Positions 18,788 to 27,566 are shown, counted from the first letter of the stretch. The stretch is 64,000 bases of DNA from Sphingopyxis sp. 2PD (GCF_005503695.1 NZ_SCMU01000007.1:1-64000); one strand, 5' to 3'. Numbers and translations are program-made. Notes: generated by a model not told the origin, from the letters alone.

Positions 18788-21720
18788 CCGCGTCAGAAGA
18801 TCCCGGAGACAATTCCGGTCATAATGCGGCCGATCACCGCGCGGAGGATGAGGCAGAACGCCCACAGCCGCCGGTCGACGAACTCCTCGTTCTCGACGAG
18901 CGCCAACTCATCCGGATCGAGGCCGTACACAGGGGTTTCCTCTACCAGCATCTTTTCGCGGCAGCGTGCCTTCTCCTCGCGGGAAAGGCGGGAGCCGAAC
19001 ATATCATCGTCGAGCGGGACGAGGACATTGAAGTCCAGCTTCCGGACGCCCGTATCTATGCGCAGGTCAAAACGCGGCAGGACGTCCTCAATCCCAGTGA
19101 TATTTCAGGAGCACTAGAGCGTTTCGAGGACATACGTGCGGATCATCAGAACGGCCTGCGAGCTGGCGACGCGAGATTCGTGATCGCGACGAATGCGCCT
19201 CCGTCGCCAGCCCTGCTCAAGAAGATTGCCGCGGATGACTGGCCTGACGATGTCGAGCTGCATTGGCCAGGCGGTCCTGAGCCCTCCGACAATTGCCTGC
19301 CTCGACCTGCCGACAATGTTGCCGGTATGGCTGCATATTGCTCGGATCTCGCGGCGCAGCTGCCATTCGGGTTGCTCAGGCCGGAGACGCTGACCTGGAA
19401 GCTGGCCGCCATGGTCATGCTCGCATCCGCTGGCACGCCTCCGCGCGAGGATCACAGTTTTTCCCGCGAGGAATTGCCGGACCTGTTCGAGCAGCTCGTG
19501 GTCCAGATGCAGCAGCTTCCGGCGCCGCCCCCGGTGTACCGCGCCCAGGTCGACGAACCCGCCCTGCTAAGTGACCAGCCCGTCCGCATCATAGCGGGAC
19601 TTTCGGGCTCGGGGAAAACCGCCTGGATGGCCGAGGCCGCGGTCCATGCTGCGCTCCCGGTCACCTATCTCGACGTTGGGGACACGCCGGGACCCGCGCT
19701 CGCGTCAGCGGTAGCGCGCGAAGTGGCGGCGAAGATGTTCGGTCGCTCCAACGACAAGCTCGGCGAAATTCTTCTGCCGGGCGCGAGCGGATTGGACATG
19801 GTGAGCGCGCTGAGCATCAAGCTCGGCGAAGACGGCCTTCACGCGGCTGTCGTCATCGATAACAGCCACCGCATTCCCGCGGCCGATATAGAGGCGCTGG
19901 TAGCACGGGGCCCCAATCTCCGATTTGTCCTGCTGAGCCAACCGGGTCGGCACATCGCCGAACTCGAAGCAGGACTAGATATTCAAGCCGAGACTCTGAA
20001 CGGCTGGGACGAAGACACTATCGCGGCGGCAGTTCAAGATGCTGGTTGCCGTGCCGATTTCGGCGATTGCGAGCGGCTATCCAGAATTACCGGAGGCCTG
20101 CCATTTTATGTACTCAATGCGGCGACGATCGCGGCGCGCGAATATGGCGGCGACATTAGGGCCTTTTGTACGGATATCGAGCAGCAGACCAATATCGTCG
20201 AGACGGCTCAAGAGATTATCCTGAGGCGCGCGTTCGAAGGCTTGCCGCCGGTCGACAGAGAAACGATCGCGGTCCTGAGCCTCGCCGATGTCGCGCTCTC
20301 ACGGGACGAAGCCAGTGCCTTGCTTCAAGCCGCATGCGACATCGACGCGAAGGCGGCCACGGCCCGGTTGCGCGCGCTTCCCGCAACGGGTGCGCTGGAA
20401 TTATTCGGGAATAGCGGCCTAAAAATTCACGACGCGGTGAGGATACTCGGCAAAGCGGACGTCTCGGCAAAGGGTCAGGACTTCGAGCAGAAAGCCTTGG
20501 GCTCGCTGCAGCGGGTCATCGTAAGCTCGATCCGGACCAACTGGAGCCTCGCGAAGTTAGGACTGCTCATCCGTCTGTTCGGGCTTCTCGGTCAGGCGAG
20601 AATATTGGTGCAGTTTGCCACAGACGAATTGTTCCACGAACTCGGGGTCTGGCCGGAAATCGAACCCTATCTGCTGACGATCGCGGCCGATCCGAACGGA
20701 GATGCCGAGACAAGGCTGTGGGCGCTCGACGGCCTGGTCTTCAATGATCTGCGCGAGGGAGATTATGAGGCCGGCCGGGAGCGGGTCGACGAGATGGAAT
20801 CGCTGCTGAGGGCGAACGAGCTCGGCGACGAGGAGTGGATGGCCTGGGGCATGAAGCGGATGTTGCTCTTGTCCGAGCTTGGCGACATTGATGGCGTCCG
20901 GGCCATGCTTGACGAAGTTTCGGATCGACTTCCCGACCAGCCCGAACATCTGCGCGTGTTTCGCTACAATCGCGCCCTCGCCCTCTTCAAGCTCGGCGAC
21001 AACGATACAGCGGTAAGTGAGGCACTCGCCCTCATCGGCGAATATTATCGGGAGCTCGGGATCAGGCCCGACGATGTGATAGGACGGAACGCCCCCGAAC
21101 TTCGGGAGCTTCTTCCCAAAGACGAAGATCTCACCGATCGGCTGAAACATCTGGCAGACAGTCACGATCTTTTCGCGCAGGCCTTGGGCCGGAAGAGCCA
21201 GCGATCTACTCTCGCACGCATCCATGCGATGAAATTCTACGAACTGTCGCAATCCTACCAGTCATTCGTCCGGGTTGGTCTCGATCTTGTCGAAGAACTG
21301 GTCTGGGTGAACGACTTCATAAGCGCCCGCGAGGCCTTCGAACGGAACATCTTCCCCATCTTGCAAGGCGCGGGCCTCGCGGGGCCCGTTCTCGAAGCTC
21401 GCGCTCTATATGCGGTGGTTCTTGCGTACTGCGGCGACCATGATGCGGCGGCGAACGAGGTCGAGCGGCTGCTGCCGTTCGAGGATGCGATGGATCCGAA
21501 CCATCGCGCGGCATTCCAGGAGCAGAAGGCCATCATTCGCGAGGTTCGGCGCAAAGGCGGTCCCCCGCAGCGACAGGTTGTGATTCCTGCCCCTTTGCAG
21601 GCGCTGTTCGATCAGCGTCGCGGTGCCCCCAGGGAGGTTGAGCCGAGGAAAAAGGTCGGCCGCAACGAAAAATGTCCCTGCGGTTCTGGCAAGAAATACA
21701 AAATCTGCCACGGGCGATGA
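18784..21720 (+). CDS. Cap4-like nuclease + STAND-type ATPase + helical repeats + SEC-C
   Basis: This is a 978-aa multidomain protein. Residues ~45-150 resemble the DUF4297/Cap4 nuclease family: aromatic-rich helix G-F-L-Y-Q-H, acidic E-D-I-E-V-Q at 80-85, and Q-V-K-T-R at 94-98, the D/E-x-QxK pattern. Residues ~265-480 form a P-loop ATPase with Walker A G-L-S-G-S-G-K-T at 272-279, a hydrophobic strand ending V-V-I-D-N-S-H, and a G-G-L-P-F-Y STAND/AAA motif. Residues ~560-920 are TPR-like helical repeats. The end is a SEC-C zinc motif (C-P-C-G-S-G-K-K-Y-K-x-C-H). Nuclease-STAND-repeat proteins are known antiphage sensors (Avs type); this protein's role is inferred from that. The start overlaps the previous stop (ATGA); an in-frame start at 18730 is less likely. 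Confidence 0.82.
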   Translation: MTASEDPGDNSGHNAADHRAEDEAERPQPPVDELLVLDERQLIRIEAVHRGFLYQHLFAAACLLLAGKAGAEHIIVERDEDIEVQLPDARIYAQVKTRQDVLNPSDISGALERFEDIRADHQNGLRAGDARFVIATNAPPSPALLKKIAADDWPDDVELHWPGGPEPSDNCLPRPADNVAGMAAYCSDLAAQLPFGLLRPETLTWKLAAMVMLASAGTPPREDHSFSREELPDLFEQLVVQMQQLPAPPPVYRAQVDEPALLSDQPVRIIAGLSGSGKTAWMAEAAVHAALPVTYLDVGDTPGPALASAVAREVAAKMFGRSNDKLGEILLPGASGLDMVSALSIKLGEDGLHAAVVIDNSHRIPAADIEALVARGPNLRFVLLSQPGRHIAELEAGLDIQAETLNGWDEDTIAAAVQDAGCRADFGDCERLSRITGGLPFYVLNAATIAAREYGGDIRAFCTDIEQQTNIVETAQEIILRRAFEGLPPVDRETIAVLSLADVALSRDEASALLQAACDIDAKAATARLRALPATGALELFGNSGLKIHDAVRILGKADVSAKGQDFEQKALGSLQRVIVSSIRTNWSLAKLGLLIRLFGLLGQARILVQFATDELFHELGVWPEIEPYLLTIAADPNGDAETRLWALDGLVFNDLREGDYEAGRERVDEMESLLRANELGDEEWMAWGMKRMLLLSELGDIDGVRAMLDEVSDRLPDQPEHLRVFRYNRALALFKLGDNDTAVSEALALIGEYYRELGIRPDDVIGRNAPELRELLPKDEDLTDRLKHLADSHDLFAQALGRKSQRSTLARIHAMKFYELSQSYQSFVRVGLDLVEELVWVNDFISAREAFERNIFPILQGAGLAGPVLEARALYAVVLAYCGDHDAAANEVERLLPFEDAMDPNHRAAFQEQKAIIREVRRKGGPPQRQVVIPAPLQALFDQRRGAPREVEPRKKVGRNEKCPCGSGKKYKICHGR

Positions 21721-21730
21721 TCGCGAGCGG

Positions 21731-22447
21731 CTAGAGTCGGTCGTAGATGGCGTTCGGCAGAAGTTTCATCAGGCCAGCGACGAGCCACCAGCGTTTGGTG
21801 ACATAGGCATGAGACTTACGGGCGCGGATGGCGCCGTAGATCTGCTTCGCCGCCTTTTCAGGCGAAGCAACCCAGAAGAGTCCGTCACCCTTCGCCATCG
21901 CGGTGTCGACGAAGCCGGGCCGCACGTCGGTCGTTGCAATCGGCAGGCCCCGGCGCGCCATGTTCTGGCGTAGCGCCTCCATATAGTTGGAGACGAAGGC
22001 CTTGGACGCATTGTAGGCAGGCGCGTCGCCGCTTCCCCGCAATCCCGCGATCGACGAAATGGCCACCAGATGCCCCGTGCCTTGGGCGATGAAGTGCTGC
22101 ATGCCGATATTGGCCGCGGCCGCGAAACCTTCGACATTCACCGCGATGGTCTCGCGTTCCGCCTCCCAGACAAGATCGGCATTTATGTGGCCGACCCCGG
22201 CACTGATCACCAGCAAGTCGAGCCCGCCAAGCCGCTCGATCAGGGCGGCGAGTCCGCGTTGCATCGCGGTCGTGTCGGCCACGTCGAACGCCTCGTAGAT
22301 TATCGAACCGGAAGAATTGCCAGCGAGATTGGCGAGCAGGTCGCGGCGCCGACTGGTGACGCCAACCGAATAGCCATGATGCGAGAGCAGCATCGCCAGC
22401 TCTCGGCCGATCCCTGAACTCGCGCCGACTATGATCGCTTTGTTCAC
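21731..22447 (-). CDS. Short-chain dehydrogenase/reductase
   Basis: This is an SDR of 238 aa. The dinucleotide-binding motif G-A-S-S-G-I-G is near residues 7-13, and T-S-R-R-R suggests NADP preference. It also has I-S-A-G-V-G (NNAG equivalent), catalytic Ser-Ser in A-I-S-S-I-A-G, and Y-N-A-S-K at the active site. The C-terminal R-K-S-H-A-Y-V-T-K-R and hydrophobic tail resemble sphingomonad SDRs acting on lipid-like substrates; the substrate is unknown. The likely start is GTG 22445-22447, directly before N-K-A-I-I-V-G-A; the ATG at 22546 would add 33 non-homologous residues overlapping the AbiEii gene. It is not an obvious member of the defence set. Confidence 0.8.
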   Translation of the reverse strand: MNKAIIVGASSGIGRELAMLLSHHGYSVGVTSRRRDLLANLAGNSSGSIIYEAFDVADTTAMQRGLAALIERLGGLDLLVISAGVGHINADLVWEAERETIAVNVEGFAAAANIGMQHFIAQGTGHLVAISSIAGLRGSGDAPAYNASKAFVSNYMEALRQNMARRGLPIATTDVRPGFVDTAMAKGDGLFWVASPEKAAKQIYGAIRARKSHAYVTKRWWLVAGLMKLLPNAIYDRL

Positions 22448-22499
22448 GGGCAAGCTCTTGGAATGCGCCGGAACGAAACTGCGATCACAGCCTTCGTCA

Positions 22500-23408
22500 T
22501 CAGATTTCGAATGCCTTGAGGAAGTCGGCCATAATTTCCGCGGCATGTCGCTGCCGCAAGATCCGGGCGTTCAGCAGATCGGGGTCGGCCGAGACATCGG
22601 CTTCGTCGTCTTCGAAACTTGCCACGGCGACGGGCCCGTCGCGCAAATAGCTCTCGTCGGGATTGGGATCGCGGAAGCGAGCCGCCATGCGAGTAAGAGC
22701 CTCGCGTATCGCCTCGGCATGCGGACCGGTCAGTGCAGCCGCGAATGCGGATTGCGCCGCGCCGACGCCACCTTCCAGATTCTCGATGCAGTAGATCAGG
22801 TCGTGCGCATCCTTGCGCTCGAACCTCTGATCGAAAGCAAAGGCCTTGAGACAGGTGAAGGTGACGATATCAGCGTAGCGCACGACCTCGGTGGCACGGC
22901 CCTTACCGTTCAGCAGGTCCGCCGTGATTTCGACGGTCCCGTGATGGTCGAACACCATGGAAGCGTGGGGGATGTTCAACGCCGAGACATTTCCGTCCGA
23001 AGGAAGTTCCTTTACCTTGCCGCCTCCAAGTTCCGGCGAGTCCGCCAGAAACTCGAGGATCATCGTCGTGCCGTCCTCGATCTCGGCGCGCCACCGCCAG
23101 GATTGCTTCGCACCCTTTTCATTCTCGGCGCGCTCGAAGTTCATCGCCTTTAGATTTTCTTCTAGCGTACTGTAGGCTTCGGTCGTCGTGAGGATTCCGA
23201 CGTCGACGACGATATCGACGTCACCCGTGCCCGCATGTTTCGGGACTTTCGGCGGCCTGGCGGTCACGAGATAGCGCGGCGCGAGTCCGCCGACGAGAAA
23301 GACCGAATCCTTCCATGGTCCAAGCCCGCGCAGGAGCGTGACCAGTACGCGCTCGCACGCGTCGGTGACCATGTCCTCATAGCCGCTGATCGTCTGTGGT
23401 TTGGGCAT
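22500..23408 (-). CDS. AbiEii-like nucleotidyltransferase toxin
   Basis: This 302-aa protein has the nucleotidyltransferase core of AbiEii-type toxins: V-F-L-V-G-G-L-A-P-R-Y-L near residues 36-47, then G-T-G-D-V-D-I-V-V-D near 60-70 with the two metal-binding aspartates. AbiEii toxins cause abortive infection or growth arrest; some transfer nucleotides to tRNA. A later R-K-D-A-H-D-L-I-Y helix fits the family. It is encoded directly after the antitoxin with a one-base overlap (TAATG), the standard order of type IV AbiE modules. The second domain is divergent, so the exact substrate is unknown. Confidence 0.75.
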   Translation of the reverse strand: MPKPQTISGYEDMVTDACERVLVTLLRGLGPWKDSVFLVGGLAPRYLVTARPPKVPKHAGTGDVDIVVDVGILTTTEAYSTLEENLKAMNFERAENEKGAKQSWRWRAEIEDGTTMILEFLADSPELGGGKVKELPSDGNVSALNIPHASMVFDHHGTVEITADLLNGKGRATEVVRYADIVTFTCLKAFAFDQRFERKDAHDLIYCIENLEGGVGAAQSAFAAALTGPHAEAIREALTRMAARFRDPNPDESYLRDGPVAVASFEDDEADVSADPDLLNARILRQRHAAEIMADFLKAFEI

Positions 23409-24505
23409 TATTTATCCAGACATTCGCTACGGAGGTGCATCGCCAATTCACGGGAACGGCCGGACGCCTGGAGCAGGTCGAGATAGACCTGCAGCGGCGG
23501 CGCATAGCAGACGCCATCGATCCGTTGGCCGACCGCGACATCGCGCCGGCTCTTCGCCTCGATGATACCGAGATTCCACCCCTCCGCCACGGGCCGGGCG
23601 TCGAGATTGAGCAGCGCCTCGATCAGCTTCTGCCCGGGCTCGATCCGGCAACGAAGCTGCGAGATGGAAGAAAGATAGGGGGCATAGATTTGAGCGGCTA
23701 CCTCGCCGGTGACCGCATAGGCGGCTTTCGCCTCGTCGCACGCCTGATCAAGGCGCAGCGCCAGCGCCAGTGCGTCACTCCCTTTCGGGACATAGTAACG
23801 CCGCACTGTCGGCGCCTTCTGATCGCTCGCATAGCTGGTCCAAGCTTCGAGAAGGGGCCGTGCGGCGCGCAATCGACGCTGTTTCGACGGACCCGCCCCC
23901 TGCACATCCACCCACTCGCGCCGTTCGAGTTCCGTGAGGGTCTCGGAAGCCGTAGCGGGCGATACGCCGCTCGCATCGGCGAGATCCTTCACGCCCAGCC
24001 AGTCCTGCCGCCTCTCATAAATTTCATGGAGTGCGCGCGCCTTTTGCCCCTGAAAAATGGAATCGAATTTCTTCGTCCCTTTTTTCGGAGCCGGTTTATC
24101 GAGAAATATGAATGCCTTTTTCCCCGGAATATAAAGCGAGCCTCCGAGGTCGTAATATCCGACGCGCTCTTCCCGAAAAATCTCTCGAGCGCCCGGCGAG
24201 ATCGCACGGGCGACAAAAAAAGGAATGATTTCCCGGTCGTCACCGGAATTGCTGAGATGGGCCTGATTATTCCGAAGCTGCCAGATTGCTTCGCGCACAT
24301 CGCGCGGAAAAAGCTGCGCCTTGATTTCGACAAGCAATAAGAGCGGCTGGCGGCCGATATATGCGCCGATCAGGGCGTCGGCGCGGCCGCGAGGCCCGAT
24401 TTCGACCTCATATCGCTCGATTTGCGCGTGCGACTGCGGCAGCGCCAAAAGCGCCTCCAAAAGCGCATCGAGCAATTCGCGCTGAGAATTTTCAAATTCG
24501 GCCAT
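23408..24505 (-). CDS. AbiEi-like antitoxin with winged helix and a nuclease-like N-domain
   Basis: This 365-aa protein is the upstream partner of the AbiEii-like toxin. A winged-helix domain is visible around residues 150-190 (L-A-D-A-S-G-V-S-P-A-T-A-S-E-T-L-T-E-L), as expected of an autorepressing AbiEi antitoxin. The first ~110 residues look like a PD-(D/E)XK fold: Asp43 in R-A-D-A-L-I-G, then V-E60-I-K62 in L-L-L-V-E-I-K-A-Q. Whether this is an active nuclease or a structural remnant is unknown. The upstream DNA is AT-rich and probably holds the promoter. Confidence 0.68.
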   Translation of the reverse strand: MAEFENSQRELLDALLEALLALPQSHAQIERYEVEIGPRGRADALIGAYIGRQPLLLLVEIKAQLFPRDVREAIWQLRNNQAHLSNSGDDREIIPFFVARAISPGAREIFREERVGYYDLGGSLYIPGKKAFIFLDKPAPKKGTKKFDSIFQGQKARALHEIYERRQDWLGVKDLADASGVSPATASETLTELERREWVDVQGAGPSKQRRLRAARPLLEAWTSYASDQKAPTVRRYYVPKGSDALALALRLDQACDEAKAAYAVTGEVAAQIYAPYLSSISQLRCRIEPGQKLIEALLNLDARPVAEGWNLGIIEAKSRRDVAVGQRIDGVCYAPPLQVYLDLLQASGRSRELAMHLRSECLDK

Positions 24506-24668
24506 ATTTTGTGCCCAGCAAAAATCACCCTAAAAGTGAATATTCGGAAAAACCTTGATATTTGCTGCGCAGAAAATTTGCATTAAAAAAATGGAAAAAA
24601 TTTCATCTGAAATCTGGAAAGCGTCGAAACTGGCAACGCTCCGGTGGCGTCAACGAAGGATTTTGGCG
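24506..24668. other. AT-rich intergenic region
   Basis: This gap is far lower in GC than the rest of the window, with A and T runs at 24538-24613, including a small dyad next to a run of A (T on the minus strand) at 24595-24613. The dyad could be a weak terminator for the PIN gene, and the rest the promoter of the AbiE pair. The base shift suggests recent acquisition. Confidence 0.45.
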
Positions 24669-25745
24669 TCACCGCGCCTCGAGGGTGATTTCACGCCTGC
24701 TGAACTGAGATGGCAATTTGATCTCGATATCGCCCGATGTGATAGCCCAATCGGTCGTCACCAAGGCTGGCTCTTCGCCACTATCGTCCTCGGACACCAG
24801 CACCTCAACATAAATAGCCGCGCTGGAAGTTGGACGAGCATGGTAAGTCCGAATATCCAAATCAGGCTCTCCCCGCCGCGAGATGACATACTCATGACCC
24901 GTCTCACGAACGTCGGCTTCGACCTCAGCCAAGACTTCGACCTCAAGGACAAAATCCTGTCCCTCCTCGGATTCGTCGACGAGAAACACGCTCGAAATCT
25001 CAAGATCGAAGAACTCGACATCTTCAACCTCGATATCGACACGGCGCGGACGATAGGAGTTAAGGCGTGCCCTCAGCCTTTCGAGCAGGGACGCGTCTCC
25101 ACGGACATGCGCTTCAAGACGCTTCACCAACTGGGCTGACGCCAGAGCCAGCGAGAGAAGCTGGGCAACGGAGTCCAATTGGATCAGATCGTCCCGTCCC
25201 TCGCAGAATTTCACCAGGTCCGGATCCTTGCCAACCACATATATTCTGGGTCGACCGGGCCGGATCCAGGCGAGGAGGCTCGACAGCACAAAGGCGTCCG
25301 GAAACTCGCTCTTTTTTTTGCCCTCCCCAAAGGGCGCAGCACCAGCAAAATAATCGTCAAAAATCGCTTTGTGATCGGCAACAACGGGGATTTCGGTAAA
25401 TTTTGCTGTCGCTAGGAATTCTCGAAAGCGCGCGTGAAGCAGTGCCTTCCGATCGGCTGGATCGGTATCACCAAAGGGACCGCTTTCTCCAAGCTGGCCA
25501 AAAATCGCGCCGTGCTTCTTCGCTGCTGCTTCCGCCTCCGCCAGCGCTTCCGAAAGTCTCGCTTCAACCTCCCGCGTGGTGATGGAAGTCGTGATCGGCT
25601 CGAGCGTGCTCTTCGACGCTAGATCGATCAGGCTGGACCAAGTTCGCGATTGCCAGTCGAGACCCGCCGCACGAAAAGCCTCGGTATCGATGAAAGCATA
25701 TGGTGTGACGAGGCGCTGTCCGCGCGGTGCTGGTGGTTCGCTCAT
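24669..25745 (-). CDS. PIN-domain protein (DUF4935 type)
   Basis: This 358-aa protein begins with a PIN-like nuclease fold of the DUF4935 group: A-F-I-D20-T-E-A-F-R holds the first acidic residue, a helical region with conserved acidic residues follows, then F-P-D-A-F-V-L-S-S-L and I-Y-V-V-G-K-D-P-D-L with further aspartates. This is consistent with a metal-dependent RNase active site. The last ~130 residues are an acidic beta-rich domain I do not recognise. It is a single gene on the minus strand inside the defence-like island, with no partner antitoxin visible. Antiviral or stress RNase activity is inference. Confidence 0.7.
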   Translation of the reverse strand: MSEPPAPRGQRLVTPYAFIDTEAFRAAGLDWQSRTWSSLIDLASKSTLEPITTSITTREVEARLSEALAEAEAAAKKHGAIFGQLGESGPFGDTDPADRKALLHARFREFLATAKFTEIPVVADHKAIFDDYFAGAAPFGEGKKKSEFPDAFVLSSLLAWIRPGRPRIYVVGKDPDLVKFCEGRDDLIQLDSVAQLLSLALASAQLVKRLEAHVRGDASLLERLRARLNSYRPRRVDIEVEDVEFFDLEISSVFLVDESEEGQDFVLEVEVLAEVEADVRETGHEYVISRRGEPDLDIRTYHARPTSSAAIYVEVLVSEDDSGEEPALVTTDWAITSGDIEIKLPSQFSRREITLEAR

Positions 25746-25954
25746 CGTTGCAAACTAGCTTTTGCGACGGATTTCCTCAATCGTTCCCTTGAGCCTCGCC
25801 GCCCAATGCGACGCTTGAGAGAGAGCTAAGAATGGCGCAAAACTGGCTCACATAGGCCGATGGACGGAGAACTAGCCTCAATTTGGTTCTAAATCTCAAA
25901 TCGCCACTGCATGGACCGGGTCGCCGACGCTAGAGTTGATCGTCGGAGGTGACG

Positions 25955-26185
25955 ATGATCATTTTCAAGATGCTGGCGATCGCCAGCCTGACGATCCTGA
26001 CAGCATGTGCTCCGCCGGAGCCACGCAGCGTTCAATATTTCGAGGCCAATCTCGATGAGGCACGCGACGTCGTCCAAAGCTGCACGGCGGGCGACAAGCG
26101 CGGCGATGAATGCAGCAATGCCAATGTCGCGGTCGAGACTGCCGAGGGAAAGGCCAAATTCGAGCGGTTCCGCGGGAAAAAGTAG
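25955..26185 (+). CDS. EexN-like entry-exclusion lipoprotein
   Basis: This is a 76-aa exported lipoprotein with a signal ending L-T-A-C (lipid Cys18). The mature part has the small Cys-containing pattern of EexN proteins: Y-F-E-A-N near 30, V-Q-S-C, and D-E-C-S-N-A-N. EexN reduces entry of a second copy of a conjugative element. The ATG at 25955 follows GGAGG by five bases. There is no T4SS gene cluster nearby, so it looks like an orphan from an element. Confidence 0.6.
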   Translation: MIIFKMLAIASLTILTACAPPEPRSVQYFEANLDEARDVVQSCTAGDKRGDECSNANVAVETAEGKAKFERFRGKK

Positions 26186-26191
26186 CGGGTC

Positions 26192-27121
26192 TCAACCTGC
26201 CTGACGCGCTGTTGTCTCAAGCTCAGCGATGCGGTCACGGCAAATAGTCTCGACGATACCGGCGAGATGCTGAACCCGCGCGCCGAGCCATTCCAGTTCG
26301 TCGGCGGTGATCGCGTAATGCTTCGAATAGCGCGCCTTGATGTACGCTTCCTTCAACTTTTCGAACCGCGACCGGTCGGCCTTAACTTCTCGCGGCCATG
26401 CCTCGATCAATCGATCATCGATCCGCTCGGCTTGGGTGCGCAGGAAAACAAGATTATGGATGTGCGGCGTGTGGAAAGTGCATACCAATAAGATGCAGTG
26501 GTAATATCGTTCCGTCGCCTGATGAAGCTGAAAGGCCGCATTGTTCAACCAACCTGCAGCGACAGCGCTTCGATAGTGATGAAGAAACTGCGCTCCGCTA
26601 GGATACCACTCATCAAAATACTCGCGCGCCATCTCGAGCGCCGCATGCGGCGTCATCGGCTTGGGTTCTGCGAGCTCCTTCCCGTCGGCCTCGTACAGCG
26701 CGATCCCGTCACGAGCGACGTCGATGAAGAAATAGCGACCCTGCGTCAGTCCGGCATTCACCTCGTCGAGACTGTGAACGATGAAATTCACCGGCGTGCG
26801 GAGCCGCTTCGTTACCGACAGCTCACGAATGAGCCGGTCGTCGAGCTTCGACCAATAGTCCGCCCGATCGGTCAGCCGCTTGTCGTTGACGATGATCAGC
26901 AGGTCATAGTCCGACTGATAGCCCTTCGCCGTGTGCGGCTCGTCGACCCACCCACCCCGTGCATAGCTGCCGTAGAGGATGATCTTGGAAATCCGGCCCT
27001 TGCGCTTCCAGTCCTGCGTCGCGAGCGCCAGCGCATCCTCGAATTCCTCGAAGATGATCTCGACGACGCGCTCGATCTCGCGTTGCTTGTGCGGGGGAAG
27101 ATGTTCGAGGCTGCTCTGCAT
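26192..27121 (-). CDS. MNT nucleotidyltransferase-HEPN fusion protein
   Basis: This 309-aa protein joins the two halves of an MNT-HEPN toxin-antitoxin pair in one chain. The N-terminal half is a minimal nucleotidyltransferase with L-Y-G-S-Y-A-R-G-G and S-D-Y-D-L-L-I-I-V (the GS...DxD motif). The C-terminal half is a HEPN helical bundle (R-Y-Y-H-C-I-L-L, then H-T-P-H-I-H-N-L). In two-gene pairs the MNT partner AMPylates and silences the HEPN RNase; here the two would be fixed together. The start is ATG 27119-27121. The longer in-frame reading to 27751 runs through the antisense of the DUF736 region and is unlikely. Confidence 0.78.
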   Translation of the reverse strand: MQSSLEHLPPHKQREIERVVEIIFEEFEDALALATQDWKRKGRISKIILYGSYARGGWVDEPHTAKGYQSDYDLLIIVNDKRLTDRADYWSKLDDRLIRELSVTKRLRTPVNFIVHSLDEVNAGLTQGRYFFIDVARDGIALYEADGKELAEPKPMTPHAALEMAREYFDEWYPSGAQFLHHYRSAVAAGWLNNAAFQLHQATERYYHCILLVCTFHTPHIHNLVFLRTQAERIDDRLIEAWPREVKADRSRFEKLKEAYIKARYSKHYAITADELEWLGARVQHLAGIVETICRDRIAELETTARQAG

Positions 27122-27204
27122 TGGGGTCACCCTAACAAGGTGGCGGCACCCTTGCACCCGGAAGATTGTTCCGATGCGCAAGGATGCCGCAAGATGGCCG
27201 CCGC

Positions 27205-27528
27205 TCAGTCGGCGGGTGTCCAGATGATCGCGAAAACATCGTCGCGATCCTGCCCCGCGGCCCGCCCGAGATTGGCGTAGATGCGCCGCGGCCCGAACTC
27301 GGGGGTCGCGAGCGAGAGCGAGACATAGGGACGCCCCGATTGCTCGGCGACGCGAATCCAGCCGGCTCCGATCTCGACGCCATCGGACCAAACGCGATAG
27401 TCGGGCTGCACATCGCTCGCCTTGCCGCGGTTGGGGCGTATCTCGATCGGTGCCTTGATCGACAGCGTGATGAGCTGGCCCACAAAGCCCTTCTCGATGC
27501 TGCCGCTGACGATGCCGATGCTCGCCAT
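27205..27528 (-). CDS. DUF736 protein, copy 2
   Basis: This 107-aa DUF736 protein is clearly divergent from the copy at 4292. It shares the G-A-G-W-I-R core and the T-P-E-F-G ending motif with I-Y-A-N-L, but starts M-A-S-I-G-I-V-S-G. ATG 27526-27528 follows AGGAG. Two unlike copies in one window suggest that DNA from more than one mobile element has met here. The function is unknown. Confidence 0.85.
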   Translation of the reverse strand: MASIGIVSGSIEKGFVGQLITLSIKAPIEIRPNRGKASDVQPDYRVWSDGVEIGAGWIRVAEQSGRPYVSLSLATPEFGPRRIYANLGRAAGQDRDDVFAIIWTPAD

Positions 27529-27566
27529 GTCGATACTCCTGCTGATTTGCCCGGGACCATCCCGGG
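27529..27566 (-). promoter_or_regulatory. Conserved 5' leader of DUF736 copy 2
   Basis: On the minus strand CCCGGGA-TGG-TCCCGGG is a perfect hairpin at 27550-27566, followed by CAAATCAGC, AGGAG and the ATG. The same GGGATGGTCCC core and spacing precede DUF736 copy 1. Confidence 0.45.

Noticed and set aside
17108-18865. Minus-strand open frame of 585 codons
   Set aside because: It is a shadow of the TrlF-like and exported protein genes, without recognisable domains.
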